Shown: one piece after another, positions 28,562-39,402 of the stretch
Numbering within the stretch: the first letter of the stretch is position 1
How the letters are laid out: every line of letters begins with the position of its first letter
Assembly (NCBI GenBank): GCA_005787575.1
Contig: SYAN01000063.1
Coordinates: 1 to 55,053 of the forward strand
Length of the DNA stretch: 55,053 nucleotides
DNA from: Actinomycetota bacterium
Lineage (GTDB): Bacteria; Actinomycetota; Actinomycetes; Nanopelagicales; Nanopelagicaceae
Direction: 5' to 3'
Made by a program: the position numbers and the translations under genes
The notes under the pieces: model-generated
What the model saw: only the letters and a program-made list of their open reading frames with translations
What the model was told of the DNA's origin: nothing
The model's database searches: none

Positions 28562-30142
28562 ATGAACTCATCAACCCTTCTTGCTCGGCACTTAGTTCGA
28601 CGATTGATCGAATCCGGAGTCTCTGACGTAGTCATTTCTCCTGGCTCACGAAATGCACCCCTAAGCCTTGCCTTCGCTGATGCTCGTGATGCTGGGTTAG
28701 TGCGAGTCCATGTGAGAATCGATGAACGAAGCGCTGCCTTCTTCGCGCTGGGCGTAGCGAAGGCGAGCAATCGATATGTACCCGTGGTCGTGACGAGTGG
28801 AACTGCCGTCGCAAATCTCTTTCCCGCTGTTCTTGAGGCATATCACGGCGATGATCGATTACTTCTTCTCACTGCAGATAGACCGGAACGTCTTCGAAAG
28901 ACTGGGTCGAATCAGACCACGTTGCAACATGCAATCTTTGGCAACTTTGTAACAAAATCAATTGATGCATCGACACCATTCGAACTCAACTCTGCGCTCG
29001 CCCATCGGGGACCAGTTCACTTCAACCTGCAATTCGATGAACCACTTATCCCCGATGAGAATCTCGATCCCTTTGAGAATCTCAAGTTTGGTGCGCCTCT
29101 AGAGAAATCAGTGGTTCCAGGTGAAATCGCGATATCTCAGAAGAAGGTCTTAGTTGTCGTTGGTCACGATCGTGCGGGTTTTTCAGTCGAGAGCGTGACT
29201 TCATTTATCCAGGCAACGGGCGGTGTCGCGATAAGTGAGGATCCACTCTCCTTCCCAGATGCAGTACAGCATGCCTCGGTGATCCTCTCCTCAGAAGCGG
29301 TCCGAAACGAGCTTGAGGCAGAACTTGTGATTGTCATTGGGCGAACTACCTTGCACCGTTCCTTTAATACCTATATTTCCTCGGCAAAGAAGATCATGGT
29401 GATTGACCCACGAATCGAAGATATCGATACTCGGCGAAGTGCTGATGAAGTCCACCATGTCCTCCCTCAAGTCCTAGCGACAAATTCGGATTCATCGTGG
29501 CGAGAGCAGTGGCTTCGTTATTTTGCATTGGCACAAGAATCGATCTCATCCAGCACAGAGTGGAGTGAGGGTCGAGTCGCTGCTGCGGTCAGCCAAGTGA
29601 AGTGCGACGCTTTATTCATCTCATCCTCTCGACCCATTCGAGATATCGAGGCTTTCGCTTTAGGAGACTCAAGAACTTCAGCCAAACGGATATTTGCAAA
29701 CCGCGGTCTTGCTGGGATTGATGGAAATATCTCGACTGCGATGGGAATCGCAACGAAGCATGAAAGAACAATTGCGCTTATCGGAGATCTTGCATTCCTG
29801 CATGATCTCTCGAGTCTTGCTAATCAGATCGAGGAGAATCTGACTCTGGTCGTTGTCGATAATGATGGCGGAGGGATTTTCTCAACTCTCCCTCAAGCTG
29901 GGGTTGTTCACTTCGAAGAGGTCTTTGGCACTGCGCATGGCAGATCAATAAAGAAGATCTCAACTGCGATGGGGCTAAAGGCGGTTGAGGTAGATACCGT
30001 CAGCGATCTTCTTGCTGAGATTGATGGAGATGGAGTCGGAAAAGGCATCAAAGTTGTCGTTGCAAAGATGCCATCTCGAGAGGAAAACGCTAAGAATCTA
30101 AAATTAATCAACGAGAGATTTGCTTCGCTCGCTGCTAAGTGA
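28562..30142 (+). CDS. menD: SEPHCHC synthase
   Basis: SGVSDVVISPGSRNAPLSLAF; TADRPERLRKTGSNQTT; VVVDNDGGGIFSTLPQA. Confidence 0.95.
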   Translation: MNSSTLLARHLVRRLIESGVSDVVISPGSRNAPLSLAFADARDAGLVRVHVRIDERSAAFFALGVAKASNRYVPVVVTSGTAVANLFPAVLEAYHGDDRLLLLTADRPERLRKTGSNQTTLQHAIFGNFVTKSIDASTPFELNSALAHRGPVHFNLQFDEPLIPDENLDPFENLKFGAPLEKSVVPGEIAISQKKVLVVVGHDRAGFSVESVTSFIQATGGVAISEDPLSFPDAVQHASVILSSEAVRNELEAELVIVIGRTTLHRSFNTYISSAKKIMVIDPRIEDIDTRRSADEVHHVLPQVLATNSDSSWREQWLRYFALAQESISSSTEWSEGRVAAAVSQVKCDALFISSSRPIRDIEAFALGDSRTSAKRIFANRGLAGIDGNISTAMGIATKHERTIALIGDLAFLHDLSSLANQIEENLTLVVVDNDGGGIFSTLPQAGVVHFEEVFGTAHGRSIKKISTAMGLKAVEVDTVSDLLAEIDGDGVGKGIKVVVAKMPSREENAKNLKLINERFASLAAK

Positions 30143-30147
30143 TCGAA

Positions 30148-31380
30148 TCAATGCGCAGCAAGGGCAGAGCGCATTGGGAGTAACTTCGCTTCACTCTCTG
30201 CATATTCATCACTTGGATCGGAACCAGCAACGATGCCACAACCCGCATAGATTCTTATCTTGCGCTTGCTCTCATCAATCTGGCCACATCTCAACGCAAT
30301 ACCGAATTCCCCATCCATCCTGATATCGATCCAGCCGACTGGACCTGCGTATCGGCCACGCATCGCGCCTTCGACCTCTTCTATTGCAGCTTGGGCCCTG
30401 TCACGCGGTGTGCCACAAACCGCTGCTGAGGGATGCAGTCGTTCAAGCGCGTCAAGGATGTCGGGAGGATTCGCGGAGTCGTTGAGGACTCCGGTGACAT
30501 CGGTGGCTAGATGCATCACATTGGCAAGGTGCAGAACGAAAGGCGATTCGGGTGCGTTGATGGATGAACAGATTGGTGAAATCGCGTCAGCGACTGATCG
30601 GACCGCGTATTCATGTTCTTCGAGATCCTTAGATGACCTTGCAAGTGATGCAGCTAGCGCAAGGTCGCGTTCGTCATTGCCAGAACGTTTGATGGTGCCA
30701 GCGAGCACTCGAGAGGTGATCATCGATTTGCTGAGCCGGACCAGGAGTTCTGGCGTCGCACCAATCAGGCCAGAATGAAGGAAAGACCACGTGGTCGGAT
30801 ATTGCTGATGAAGAAGTTTGAGTATTCGCCGTGCATCGATTGGCGTTGATGCATGGCCATCTAGGGATCTAGCGAGGACTACTTTCTCGACCTCCCCATT
30901 CTTGATTCGATTGATCAAATCAGAGACTCGCTCGCGCCATACGTCGCCATTAGAGCCATTCCACTCAATGGTCGTGGGCATAGCTTTGGGTTCGAGGCGA
31001 TCAAAGACCGGCTCGGTCTCATCACCAATCCAAGTAATCCAACTTCTTTCGCCTCGTCGCCCTACGACGACGCGAGGAATCACAAGATAAGAGGGGTCAT
31101 TCTCATCGAAGGAGAATGAAGCAAAGAGAATAGGGCCAGTCCCAGATCCATGGACATTGTTATGTATCTCGAAATCGCGAAGCTTGCTCTGCCACCAGTT
31201 TCTGGCGAGTGTGAAACGTTCACTTCCCTGGACGTGGATTCGCGCATACTCACCAAATCCAATCAATCCTTCCTCGCCCTTGATCCACGCGAGTGGTTCA
31301 GATTGCAGTTCACCTTTCCAGTTGAGGTCTATGAGGAGAGGTGCACCTGTGAGTACTTCACTTCGCACCTTTTGCTTCAC
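30148..31380 (-). CDS. menF: isochorismate synthase
   Basis: Chorismate-binding motifs KVVLARSLDG, TPELLVRLS, LAGTIKRSGN, LHPSAAVCGTPRDRA, AGPVGWIDIRMDGEFGIALR; GTG start. Confidence 0.92.
   Translation of the reverse strand: MKQKVRSEVLTGAPLLIDLNWKGELQSEPLAWIKGEEGLIGFGEYARIHVQGSERFTLARNWWQSKLRDFEIHNNVHGSGTGPILFASFSFDENDPSYLVIPRVVVGRRGERSWITWIGDETEPVFDRLEPKAMPTTIEWNGSNGDVWRERVSDLINRIKNGEVEKVVLARSLDGHASTPIDARRILKLLHQQYPTTWSFLHSGLIGATPELLVRLSKSMITSRVLAGTIKRSGNDERDLALAASLARSSKDLEEHEYAVRSVADAISPICSSINAPESPFVLHLANVMHLATDVTGVLNDSANPPDILDALERLHPSAAVCGTPRDRAQAAIEEVEGAMRGRYAGPVGWIDIRMDGEFGIALRCGQIDESKRKIRIYAGCGIVAGSDPSDEYAESEAKLLPMRSALAAH
30149..30176. terminator. inverted repeat at menD/menF convergent junction
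   Basis: CAATGCGC (30149-30156) / GCGCATTG (30169-30176), perfect 8 bp; lies in the last menF codons. Confidence 0.55.
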
Positions 31381-31451
31381 AATTTCCCCAGGGTTCTAAG
31401 TTGATACGGCTTCGATTTGTGGCTAAAGCCTAGCCCGACAAAGATGGGAAG

Positions 31452-32141
31452 GTGACTCGAGCGGACCTCAACAAAGAACCCGAAGATGTCTCACGCATGT
31501 TTGATCGCGTTGCACGTCGTTATGACCTACTCAATGACCTACTGAGCCTTGGCCAAACAAAGCGTTGGCGAAACCGTGTGACGAAGATGATTTCACCAAA
31601 ACCTGGAATGAAAATCCTTGATATTGCTGCTGGTACTGGCGCTTCGAGTGCGCCGCTCGCGAAGGCAGGAGCAGGAGTGACTGCACTTGATTTCTCGAAA
31701 GGGATGTTGGAAGAAGGGCGACGACTTAGACCTGAGATAACTTTCATTGAAGGAGATGCACTCGCACTTGTATTCCCAGACTCGACTTTTGACGTTACGA
31801 CAATTTCATTTGGACTTCGAAATACCAAAGATATAGTGAAAGCCTTAAGTGAGGCGCGACGTGTTACAAAAGAGAATGGATCGATCTATGTCGTGGAGTT
31901 CTCTCACCCGACATCACGAATCTTCCGCAGGATCTATCTCAACTATCTGATGCGATTACTTCCAAGGGTCGCTCGTATCTTCACGCAAAATCCAGATGCC
32001 TATGACTATCTTGCTGAATCGATAATTGCTTGGCCTAATCAAGCCGATCTCGGTGAAATCATGGCGAAGAGTGGGTGGCGAGAGGTCCATTGGGAGAATC
32101 TCACCTTCGGGGTTGTCGCAGTTCACACTGCCCGCAAGTAA
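31452..32141 (+). CDS. menG: demethylmenaquinone methyltransferase
   Basis: VARRYDLLNDLLSLGQTKRWRNRV; ILDIAAGTGASSAPLAKAG; UbiE/MenG family; GTG start. Confidence 0.93.
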   Translation: MTRADLNKEPEDVSRMFDRVARRYDLLNDLLSLGQTKRWRNRVTKMISPKPGMKILDIAAGTGASSAPLAKAGAGVTALDFSKGMLEEGRRLRPEITFIEGDALALVFPDSTFDVTTISFGLRNTKDIVKALSEARRVTKENGSIYVVEFSHPTSRIFRRIYLNYLMRLLPRVARIFTQNPDAYDYLAESIIAWPNQADLGEIMAKSGWREVHWENLTFGVVAVHTARK

Positions 32142-32171
32142 TCCCGATTTCTCCCTCTCAATACCCCCATT

Positions 32172-32177
32172 TAGGAT
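32172..32177 (+). promoter_or_regulatory. candidate -10 (TAGGAT) for leaderless nuoA transcript
   Basis: TAGGAT ends 8 nt before the nuoA GTG at 32186. Confidence 0.4.
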
Positions 32178-32185
32178 GACCCCTT

Positions 32186-32545
32186 GTGAACCCCTACGTA
32201 CCGATCATCGCCGTTTTCGCGGTCGGGTTCGGGTTCGGATTGATCTCACTCGTAGCTGGCGCCCTTACTGGACCGAAGCGATACAACCGTGCGAAGGCTG
32301 ATGCTTATGAGTGCGGAATAGAACCAAGTCCACAAGCACAAGGTGGTGGACGTTTTCCAGTCAAATATTTCCTTACTGCGATGCTCTTCATCATCTTTGA
32401 TATTGAAATCGTCTTCCTCTATCCATGGGCTGTCACATTCGATCAATTAGGAGTCTTTGGACTTGTCGAGATGGCGCTCTTCATCTCGACCATCTTCGTC
32501 GCCTATCTCTATGTATGGCGTCGTGGTGGATTGGAGTGGGACTAA
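32186..32545 (+). CDS. nuoA: NADH-quinone oxidoreductase subunit A
   Basis: ECGIEPSPQAQGGGRFPVKYFLTAMLFIIFDIEIVFLYPWAV. Confidence 0.96.
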   Translation: MNPYVPIIAVFAVGFGFGLISLVAGALTGPKRYNRAKADAYECGIEPSPQAQGGGRFPVKYFLTAMLFIIFDIEIVFLYPWAVTFDQLGVFGLVEMALFISTIFVAYLYVWRRGGLEWD

Positions 32546-33100
32546 ATGGGTATTGAAGAGAAATTACCGAGTGGGTTCCTTCTCACTACTGTAGAAGGTC
32601 TCGCGAATTACATGCGCCGAAACTCACTTTGGCCGGCGACCTTCGGGCTTGCATGTTGCGCGATTGAGATGATGGCTGTTGGTGGTGGACGTTATGACCT
32701 TGCGCGTTTTGGAATGGAAGTATTTCGAGCATCGCCTCGCCAAGCAGATTTGATGATCGTTGCCGGTCGAGTCTCAAACAAGATGGCACCAGTTCTTCGA
32801 CAAATCTACGACCAGATGGCAGACCCAAAGTGGGTGCTTTCGATGGGTGCTTGCGCATCATCAGGTGGCATGTTCAATAACTATGCGATCGTTCAAGGCG
32901 TCGACCATGTTGTTCCCGTTGACATATATCTTCCTGGGTGTCCGCCACGACCGGAGATGTTGATGGATGCGATTATCAAACTCCACGAGAAGATCAAGAA
33001 TTCCAAGCTCGGTGTCAACCGTGAAGAAGTAGCGAAGGCTGCTGAAGCGGCAGCTCTTGCAGCAACCCCGACCCTTCAAATGAAGGGATTGTTGGCGTGA
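32546..33100 (+). CDS. nuoB: NADH-quinone oxidoreductase subunit B
   Basis: [46 protein letters not shown]. Confidence 0.97.
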   Translation: MGIEEKLPSGFLLTTVEGLANYMRRNSLWPATFGLACCAIEMMAVGGGRYDLARFGMEVFRASPRQADLMIVAGRVSNKMAPVLRQIYDQMADPKWVLSMGACASSGGMFNNYAIVQGVDHVVPVDIYLPGCPPRPEMLMDAIIKLHEKIKNSKLGVNREEVAKAAEAAALAATPTLQMKGLLA

Positions 33101-33747
33101 GCGATCTAAATGACCTTGATGGCGGGATGTTTGGCGTCAAAGGCACTGGCGATACATCGGGATATGGCGGCCTAGTTCGTGCTGCGGTAAGACCTGGATC
33201 AAGTCAGCGTCCTTATGGTTCGTATTTTGATGAAGTAGCTGATGAGCTAGAACGTGCCTATCCACTCTTTTCGGATGCGATTGAACGCGTAGTTGTAGAT
33301 CGCGGAGAGTTGACGCTTCACATTAAACGCGAGCGATTGGTTGAAGTTGCGAAAATTCTTCGCGATACGCCATCGCTACGTTTCGAGTATTGCCTTGGCG
33401 TTAGCGGAGTCCACTACCCCGAAGAAAAAGGGCGCGAACTTCACGCGGTCTATCCACTCCTTTCAATGACTAATAATCGAAGGATTCGTCTGGAAGTTTC
33501 TGCACCGGAGTCTGACCCCCACATCCCTTCGCTGGTTGAAGTATGGGCAGGAAATAACTGGAACGAACGCGAGACCTACGACATGTTTGGGATCATCTTT
33601 GATGGTCACCCTGCACTCACACGCATCCTGATGCCAGATGACTGGCCCGGCCATCCGCAACGCAAGGATTATCCGCTCGGTGGAATTGAAGTCGAATACA
33701 AAGGTGCAGTCATTCCACCGCCAGATCAACGAAGGTCGTATCGCTAG
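33097..33747 (+). CDS. nuoC: NADH-quinone oxidoreductase subunit C
   Basis: [42 protein letters not shown]. Confidence 0.96.
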   Translation: MSDLNDLDGGMFGVKGTGDTSGYGGLVRAAVRPGSSQRPYGSYFDEVADELERAYPLFSDAIERVVVDRGELTLHIKRERLVEVAKILRDTPSLRFEYCLGVSGVHYPEEKGRELHAVYPLLSMTNNRRIRLEVSAPESDPHIPSLVEVWAGNNWNERETYDMFGIIFDGHPALTRILMPDDWPGHPQRKDYPLGGIEVEYKGAVIPPPDQRRSYR

Positions 33748-35097
33748 ATGAGTACCTTCAACGCAACTTACGATCCATACGCCTCTTCACGTGAGACGAC
33801 GGAAGGCACGGTCTATTCCGTTACTGGTGGTGATTGGGATCAGATTGCAACTGAAATCGGTGAGAGCAAAGAAGAACGCGTTGTCGTCAATATGGGCCCA
33901 CAACATCCTTCTACACATGGCGTGCTCCGTTTGATGTTGGAACTTGAAGGAGAGACGGTCACTGAATGTCGTTGCGGCATCGGCTACCTCCATACCGGCA
34001 TTGAAAAGAACTGTGAATTCCGCACCTGGACTCAAGGTGTCACTTTTGTCACTCGAATGGACTACCTGGCGCCGATATTCAATGAGACTGCATATTGCCT
34101 TGGTGTAGAGAGGCTGCTCGGCATAACTTCGGATGTACCCGAGCGCGCGACTGTCATCCGCGTGATGATGATGGAGTTCAATCGCATCTCATCACATATG
34201 GTCGCTCTTGGTACAGGTGCATTGGAACTTGGTGCGCTCTCCCCAATGCTCTTTGCTTTCCGTGAGCGAGAGAAGGTCTTGGATATCTTCGAACATATCT
34301 CAGGGCTTCGAATGAACATGGCCTATGTGCGGCCAGGCGGTGTCGCGCAGGATCTGCCACAAGGTTCGCTCACGAAGATTCGCGAGACCGTGAAGGAACT
34401 TCGAAAGAATTTCAAAGACAATGAGAAACTCCTGGTAGGAAATTCGATTTGGGTCAAGCGAACGAAAGATGTCGGATATCTCGACCTCGCCGGGTGCACC
34501 ACGCTTGGCGTTACCGGTCCAGTCCTTCGAGCCACTGGCCTGCCATGGGATCTTCGAAAGACTCAGCCTTATTGCGGGTATGAGGATTATCAGTTCGATG
34601 TTGTCACGGCAAACACCGGAGATACCTATGGACGCTTCTTGATCCGTATGGGCGAGCTCGAGCAATCGCTTCGTATCATCGAACAATGCGTTGCGAAACT
34701 TGAGAAGTTAGAGGGCGCACCTGTGATGGTCGCTGATAAGAAGATCGCTTGGCCAGCACAACTTGCACTTGGTGGTGATGGGCTTGGAAATTCCCTTGAG
34801 CACATTCGAAACATCATGGGCGAATCGATGGAGGCTTTGATTCATCACTTCAAGCTGGTCACCGAAGGATTTCGAGTTCCAGCGGGTCAGGTCTATACAG
34901 CTGTGGAGTCGCCACGAGGCGAATTAGGCGTGCATCTGGTCAGTGATGGTGGGACAAGGCCGTATCGAGTCCATTTCCGCGAGCCTTCGTTCAACAATCT
35001 GCAATCAACTGCTGCGATGGTGGAGGGCGGTCAGGTTGCTGATGTGGTCGCTGCTGTTGCTTCGATTGATCCAGTTATGGGTGGTGTTGATCGATAA
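33748..35097 (+). CDS. nuoD: NADH-quinone oxidoreductase subunit D
   Basis: [53 protein letters not shown]. Confidence 0.97.
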   Translation: MSTFNATYDPYASSRETTEGTVYSVTGGDWDQIATEIGESKEERVVVNMGPQHPSTHGVLRLMLELEGETVTECRCGIGYLHTGIEKNCEFRTWTQGVTFVTRMDYLAPIFNETAYCLGVERLLGITSDVPERATVIRVMMMEFNRISSHMVALGTGALELGALSPMLFAFREREKVLDIFEHISGLRMNMAYVRPGGVAQDLPQGSLTKIRETVKELRKNFKDNEKLLVGNSIWVKRTKDVGYLDLAGCTTLGVTGPVLRATGLPWDLRKTQPYCGYEDYQFDVVTANTGDTYGRFLIRMGELEQSLRIIEQCVAKLEKLEGAPVMVADKKIAWPAQLALGGDGLGNSLEHIRNIMGESMEALIHHFKLVTEGFRVPAGQVYTAVESPRGELGVHLVSDGGTRPYRVHFREPSFNNLQSTAAMVEGGQVADVVAAVASIDPVMGGVDR

Positions 35098-35735
35098 TGC
35101 CATTCTCTGACTCTCACTTTGATGCCATGACGAAGATCATTGCGCGGTATCCACGATCGCGTTCTGCAATCATGCCATTACTTCATTATGTGCAGTCAAT
35201 TGATGGCTATGTTACGCAAGAGGGAATTGAGATTATCGCCCAGAAGTTGCAGCTTGAGACGGCTGAAGTCAACGCAGTGGCAACCTTCTACACTCAATAC
35301 AAGCGAAAGCCTGTTGGTCAATATCACGTTGGTGTCTGCACCAACACTCTCTGCGCCATCATGGGTGGCGATGCGATTTATCAATCACTCCTTGAGCACC
35401 TTGAGATAGAAAATGATGGCGTAACTGCAGATGGCAAAGTCTCGGTCGAACATATTGAATGTAATGCTGCATGTGATTATGCACCGGTTGTGATGGCGAA
35501 CTGGGAGTTCTACGACAACCAGACGCCAGAGAGTGCGAAAAATTTGGTCGATGCGATGCGACAAGGAAATCCCCCAGCACCGACTCGTGGGCCGAATCGA
35601 CTTGTGAGTTGGAAGGAAGCCTCAGCAGTTCTCGCTGGATTTAATGACGGTCTTGCCGGTGAAGGTGTCCAAGCAGGAGAGCCAACACTTCTTGGTTTGA
35701 AGATTGCACAAGGTAAAGCAGGGGAGAATCGATGA
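35097..35735 (+). CDS. nuoE: NADH-quinone oxidoreductase subunit E
   Basis: VGVCTNTLCAIMGGD...HIECNAACDYAPVVM 2Fe-2S ligands. Confidence 0.95.
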   Translation: MPFSDSHFDAMTKIIARYPRSRSAIMPLLHYVQSIDGYVTQEGIEIIAQKLQLETAEVNAVATFYTQYKRKPVGQYHVGVCTNTLCAIMGGDAIYQSLLEHLEIENDGVTADGKVSVEHIECNAACDYAPVVMANWEFYDNQTPESAKNLVDAMRQGNPPAPTRGPNRLVSWKEASAVLAGFNDGLAGEGVQAGEPTLLGLKIAQGKAGENR

Positions 35736-37036
35736 GCGCGTTGACGCCAGTCCTCTCTGCCTTCTGGGATCAGAAGGATTCATTCACCATTGCGGGTTAC
35801 AAGCGAAATGGTGGCTACAAAGCAGTGGAAGAGGCTCTTTCTATGGAGCCAGATGCCATCATTCAAATGGTCAAGGATTCAGGGCTTCGTGGCCGAGGCG
35901 GCGCAGGATTTCCGACTGGAATGAAGTGGGGATTCATCCCACAAGGAGATAACAAAGATCACTACTTAGTGGTTAATGCAGATGAATCAGAACCAGGAAC
36001 ATGCAAAGACACTCCCCTTCTCTTGGCCAATCCTCATGTCTTGATCGAAGGCGTGATCATCGCTTCTTACGCAATTCGCGCCAATCATGCTTTCATCTAC
36101 ATTCGTGGTGAGGTTACGCATGTGATTCGTCGCGTGCAACAAGCGATCGAAGATGCCTATAAAGATGGTCTACTAGGAAAGAACATTCGAGGTAAGGGTT
36201 TTGATCTCGAGTTAGTCCTTCACGTTGGCGCTGGTGCATATATCTGCGGTGAAGAAACTGCGCTCCTTGATTCCCTCGAGGGATTCCGTGGACAGCCACG
36301 CCTTCGCCCACCATTTCCTGCGATCGCAGGGCTTTATGCGCGTCCAACCGTGGTCAACAACGTCGAGTCAATCGCATCCGTTCCTTCAATCATTGAAAAA
36401 GGTGCAGAGTGGTTTGCATCGATGGGCACTGAGAAGTCGAAGGGCTACACCCTCTACTCGCTCTCCGGGCATGTGAAGAATCCAGGACAATTCGAAGCGC
36501 CGCTCGGTATCACTCTTCGTGAGTTGATTGAAATGGCGGGTGGAATAAGAGCCGGACATCGATTGAAGTTCTGGACTCCTGGTGGTTCATCTACACCGAT
36601 GTTCACCGATGCCCATCTTGATACTCCGTTGGATTATGAAGGTGTAGCAGCAGCCGGTTCGATGCTTGGCACCAAAGCACTTCAAATCTTTGATGAAACC
36701 ACCTGCGTCGTCCGCGCCGTACTCCGTTGGACCGAGTTTTATAAGCATGAATCATGCGGAAAATGCACGCCTTGTCGCGAAGGAACGTGGTGGTTGGTCC
36801 AGGCGCTAAAGAATCTTGAAAATGGTGAAGGTAAACCAGAGGATCTCGATAAGTTGCTTGACCTCTGCGACAACATCATGGGTCGTTCTTTCTGTGCCTT
36901 GGCTGATGGCGCAGCAAGCCCGATCATCTCCTCGCTCCAGTACTTCAGGGATGAATACCTAGAGCATCTACGGAATGGTGGTTGTCCATTCGATCCTGCA
37001 GCCTCGACGATATTTGAAGGCGTAGGTGTGCGATGA
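35732..37036 (+). CDS. nuoF: NADH-quinone oxidoreductase subunit F
   Basis: [67 protein letters not shown]. Confidence 0.97.
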   Translation: MSALTPVLSAFWDQKDSFTIAGYKRNGGYKAVEEALSMEPDAIIQMVKDSGLRGRGGAGFPTGMKWGFIPQGDNKDHYLVVNADESEPGTCKDTPLLLANPHVLIEGVIIASYAIRANHAFIYIRGEVTHVIRRVQQAIEDAYKDGLLGKNIRGKGFDLELVLHVGAGAYICGEETALLDSLEGFRGQPRLRPPFPAIAGLYARPTVVNNVESIASVPSIIEKGAEWFASMGTEKSKGYTLYSLSGHVKNPGQFEAPLGITLRELIEMAGGIRAGHRLKFWTPGGSSTPMFTDAHLDTPLDYEGVAAAGSMLGTKALQIFDETTCVVRAVLRWTEFYKHESCGKCTPCREGTWWLVQALKNLENGEGKPEDLDKLLDLCDNIMGRSFCALADGAASPIISSLQYFRDEYLEHLRNGGCPFDPAASTIFEGVGVR

Positions 37037-39402
37037 GTATCCAAGAAGTTAATCGCACTGGAACGAGTGAGCTAGAACCAGCGGTCGAAATGGTGACGCT
37101 AACAATCGATGGTTTTGAAGTAACAGTCCCAAAGGGGACTCTTGTGATTCGTGCTGCGGAACGACTTGGAATCCAAATTCCTCGCTTCTGTGATCATCCA
37201 CTTCTCGATCCAGTCGGCGCATGCCGCCAATGCTTAGTTGAGATCGAAGTAAATGGTCGTAAGTTTCCAAAACCGCAAGCATCCTGCACCATCCCAGTAG
37301 AGCCAGGGATGGTGGTAAACACACAACTCACCTCGACTGTTGCTGACAAAGCACAACAAGGCGTGATGGAACTCTTGCTAATCAATCATCCGCTTGATTG
37401 TCCAGTCTGCGATAAAGGTGGCGAGTGCCCACTTCAGAATCAAGCGATGTCCAATGGTCGCGGTGAATCGCGATACGAAGGCAAGAAGCGCACCTTCGAG
37501 AAACCAATCAACATCTCAGCTCAAGTTCTCCTAGATCGAGAACGTTGCATTCTCTGTGCCCGTTGCACCAGATTCTCCGATCAGATTGCAGGCGATCCAT
37601 TCATCACACTCAATGAACGAGGCGCACTGCAACAGGTTGGTATCTACGAGAAAGAGCCATTTGAGTCCTATTTCTCCGGAAATACGGTGCAAATTTGTCC
37701 AGTCGGTGCGTTAACTGGAGCCTCTTATCGATTCCGCGCACGGCCATTTGATCTTGTCTCCACTCCATCGGCATGTGAGCACTGTGCATCAGGGTGCGAT
37801 ATGAGAAGTGATGTAAGGCGAGGCAAGACTCTTCGTCGCCTTGCTGGTGATGACCCGTCGGTCAATGAAGAGTGGAATTGCGATAAAGGACGGTGGGCAT
37901 TCAAGTACGCCCATCAAGATCGCATCACAGCACCGATGATTCGAGATGAAAGTGGCGAGCTTCGTGAAGCGTCGTGGCCCGAAGCGCTCGCCGTCGCAGC
38001 AGAGGGTTTAAGCGTCAATCGAAGCGCTGTTCTCACGGGTGGACGCGTCACCGTCGAGGATGCCTATGGTTATGCAAAGTTTGCCCGAATAGCCCTTCGA
38101 ACAAATAACATCGATTTCCGCGCCCGTTTCAATTCAGAAGAAGAACGAGAGTTCCTTGCAACTCTTGCGACAACAACTGTTAAGTACTCTGATATCGATC
38201 AGGCAGATCAGGTCGTGCTTCTTGCCTTCGAACCAGAGGAAGAATCACCGATTATCTTCCTTCGCATCTTGAAGCAGGTAAGAAAACGCTCCCTCAAAGT
38301 CGTCTCCGTTGCGCCATTCACCAGCAGAGGAAACTCCAAACTCGGTGCTGAAGTAATAAAAAATGTAGGTAACGAACCTTCGGAAATCGCTTCGCTTGCT
38401 CTCACTTCAAAGTCAGTGGTCTTGGTTGGAGAACGTCTCGCAGAGATCGCTGGTGCACTTTCATCCGCTAAGGCGCTCGTTGAGAAGACGGGTGCAAAGA
38501 TGGCCTGGATTCCACGCAGGGCTGGTGAGCGGGGTGCACTTGAAGCGGGCGCAATCGGAAATCTTCTCCCGGGTGCAAGACCAGTGAAGGATCCTGCTGC
38601 TCGGGTGGATCTACAGACGGCTTGGTCAGTCGAGTCGATCCCGAGTGAGCCCGGCCTTGGCACCGATCAGATTTTGGAAGCGCTGCATAAGGGCGATATC
38701 GAGGCGCTCTTGGTTGGCGGTGTCGATCCTTTCGATATCTCCCGAGATGCGATTGAGGGATTGAAGAAAGCTTTTGTCGTGAGCCTTGAGATAAGAAATA
38801 GCGCGATGACTGAGATTGCGGATGTGGTTCTTCCTGTTGCGGCTGTCGTTGAGAAGAGTGGGTCATTCACGGATTGGCAAGGATCCCGCCGTTCATTCGA
38901 CGCAGCAGTGAGTGATTCATTGCAACGTAGTGATCTTCGAGTTCTCTCAATGCTCGCAGAAGAGATGCAACGTCCGATTCATCTCCCGACAGTGGCTGCT
39001 GCTTCCAAAGAGATTGCCGCACTAGGCACATGGGATGGAAACCCTGCGACCTTTGCCCCAAGTGCTTCGATAGCTTCGAAAGTTCCAAGTGAGAATCAAG
39101 CGCTTCTCACCTCTTGGCGAAATCTTCTTGATGAAGGAACTCTTCAAAGCGGCGAACCAAATCTCGCTGCTACCGCGAAGAAAGCAGAGTGTGTGATCTC
39201 AGCGGATCGTGCCGAACGCCTGGGAGTCAAGGATGGGGACCTGATTCGAATTAGCAATGAGATTGGTTCGATGACCCTTCCGGCGCGAATCGGAGATATT
39301 GATTTTCGCGCGATTTGGATTCCTCGTAACTCCAAAGGTTCAAGGCCGTTGCTAGAACTCGGCACCTGCACTCATTCTCTTGTGACGGTGGTGAAAGCAT
39401 GA
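37033..39402 (+). CDS. nuoG: NADH-quinone oxidoreductase subunit G
   Basis: [59 protein letters not shown]...C (N7-type ligands). Confidence 0.96.
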   Translation: MSIQEVNRTGTSELEPAVEMVTLTIDGFEVTVPKGTLVIRAAERLGIQIPRFCDHPLLDPVGACRQCLVEIEVNGRKFPKPQASCTIPVEPGMVVNTQLTSTVADKAQQGVMELLLINHPLDCPVCDKGGECPLQNQAMSNGRGESRYEGKKRTFEKPINISAQVLLDRERCILCARCTRFSDQIAGDPFITLNERGALQQVGIYEKEPFESYFSGNTVQICPVGALTGASYRFRARPFDLVSTPSACEHCASGCDMRSDVRRGKTLRRLAGDDPSVNEEWNCDKGRWAFKYAHQDRITAPMIRDESGELREASWPEALAVAAEGLSVNRSAVLTGGRVTVEDAYGYAKFARIALRTNNIDFRARFNSEEEREFLATLATTTVKYSDIDQADQVVLLAFEPEEESPIIFLRILKQVRKRSLKVVSVAPFTSRGNSKLGAEVIKNVGNEPSEIASLALTSKSVVLVGERLAEIAGALSSAKALVEKTGAKMAWIPRRAGERGALEAGAIGNLLPGARPVKDPAARVDLQTAWSVESIPSEPGLGTDQILEALHKGDIEALLVGGVDPFDISRDAIEGLKKAFVVSLEIRNSAMTEIADVVLPVAAVVEKSGSFTDWQGSRRSFDAAVSDSLQRSDLRVLSMLAEEMQRPIHLPTVAAASKEIAALGTWDGNPATFAPSASIASKVPSENQALLTSWRNLLDEGTLQSGEPNLAATAKKAECVISADRAERLGVKDGDLIRISNEIGSMTLPARIGDIDFRAIWIPRNSKGSRPLLELGTCTHSLVTVVKA

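Noticed and set aside
30260-30778. 172-aa plus-strand ORF inside menF
   Set aside because: Antisense to confident chorismate-binding motifs; no family resemblance.
38208-38663. 151-aa antisense ORF in nuoG, plus similar ones in nuoH (39251-39718, 40118-40522) and nuoL (43398-43820)
   Set aside because: Shadow frames of long conserved genes.
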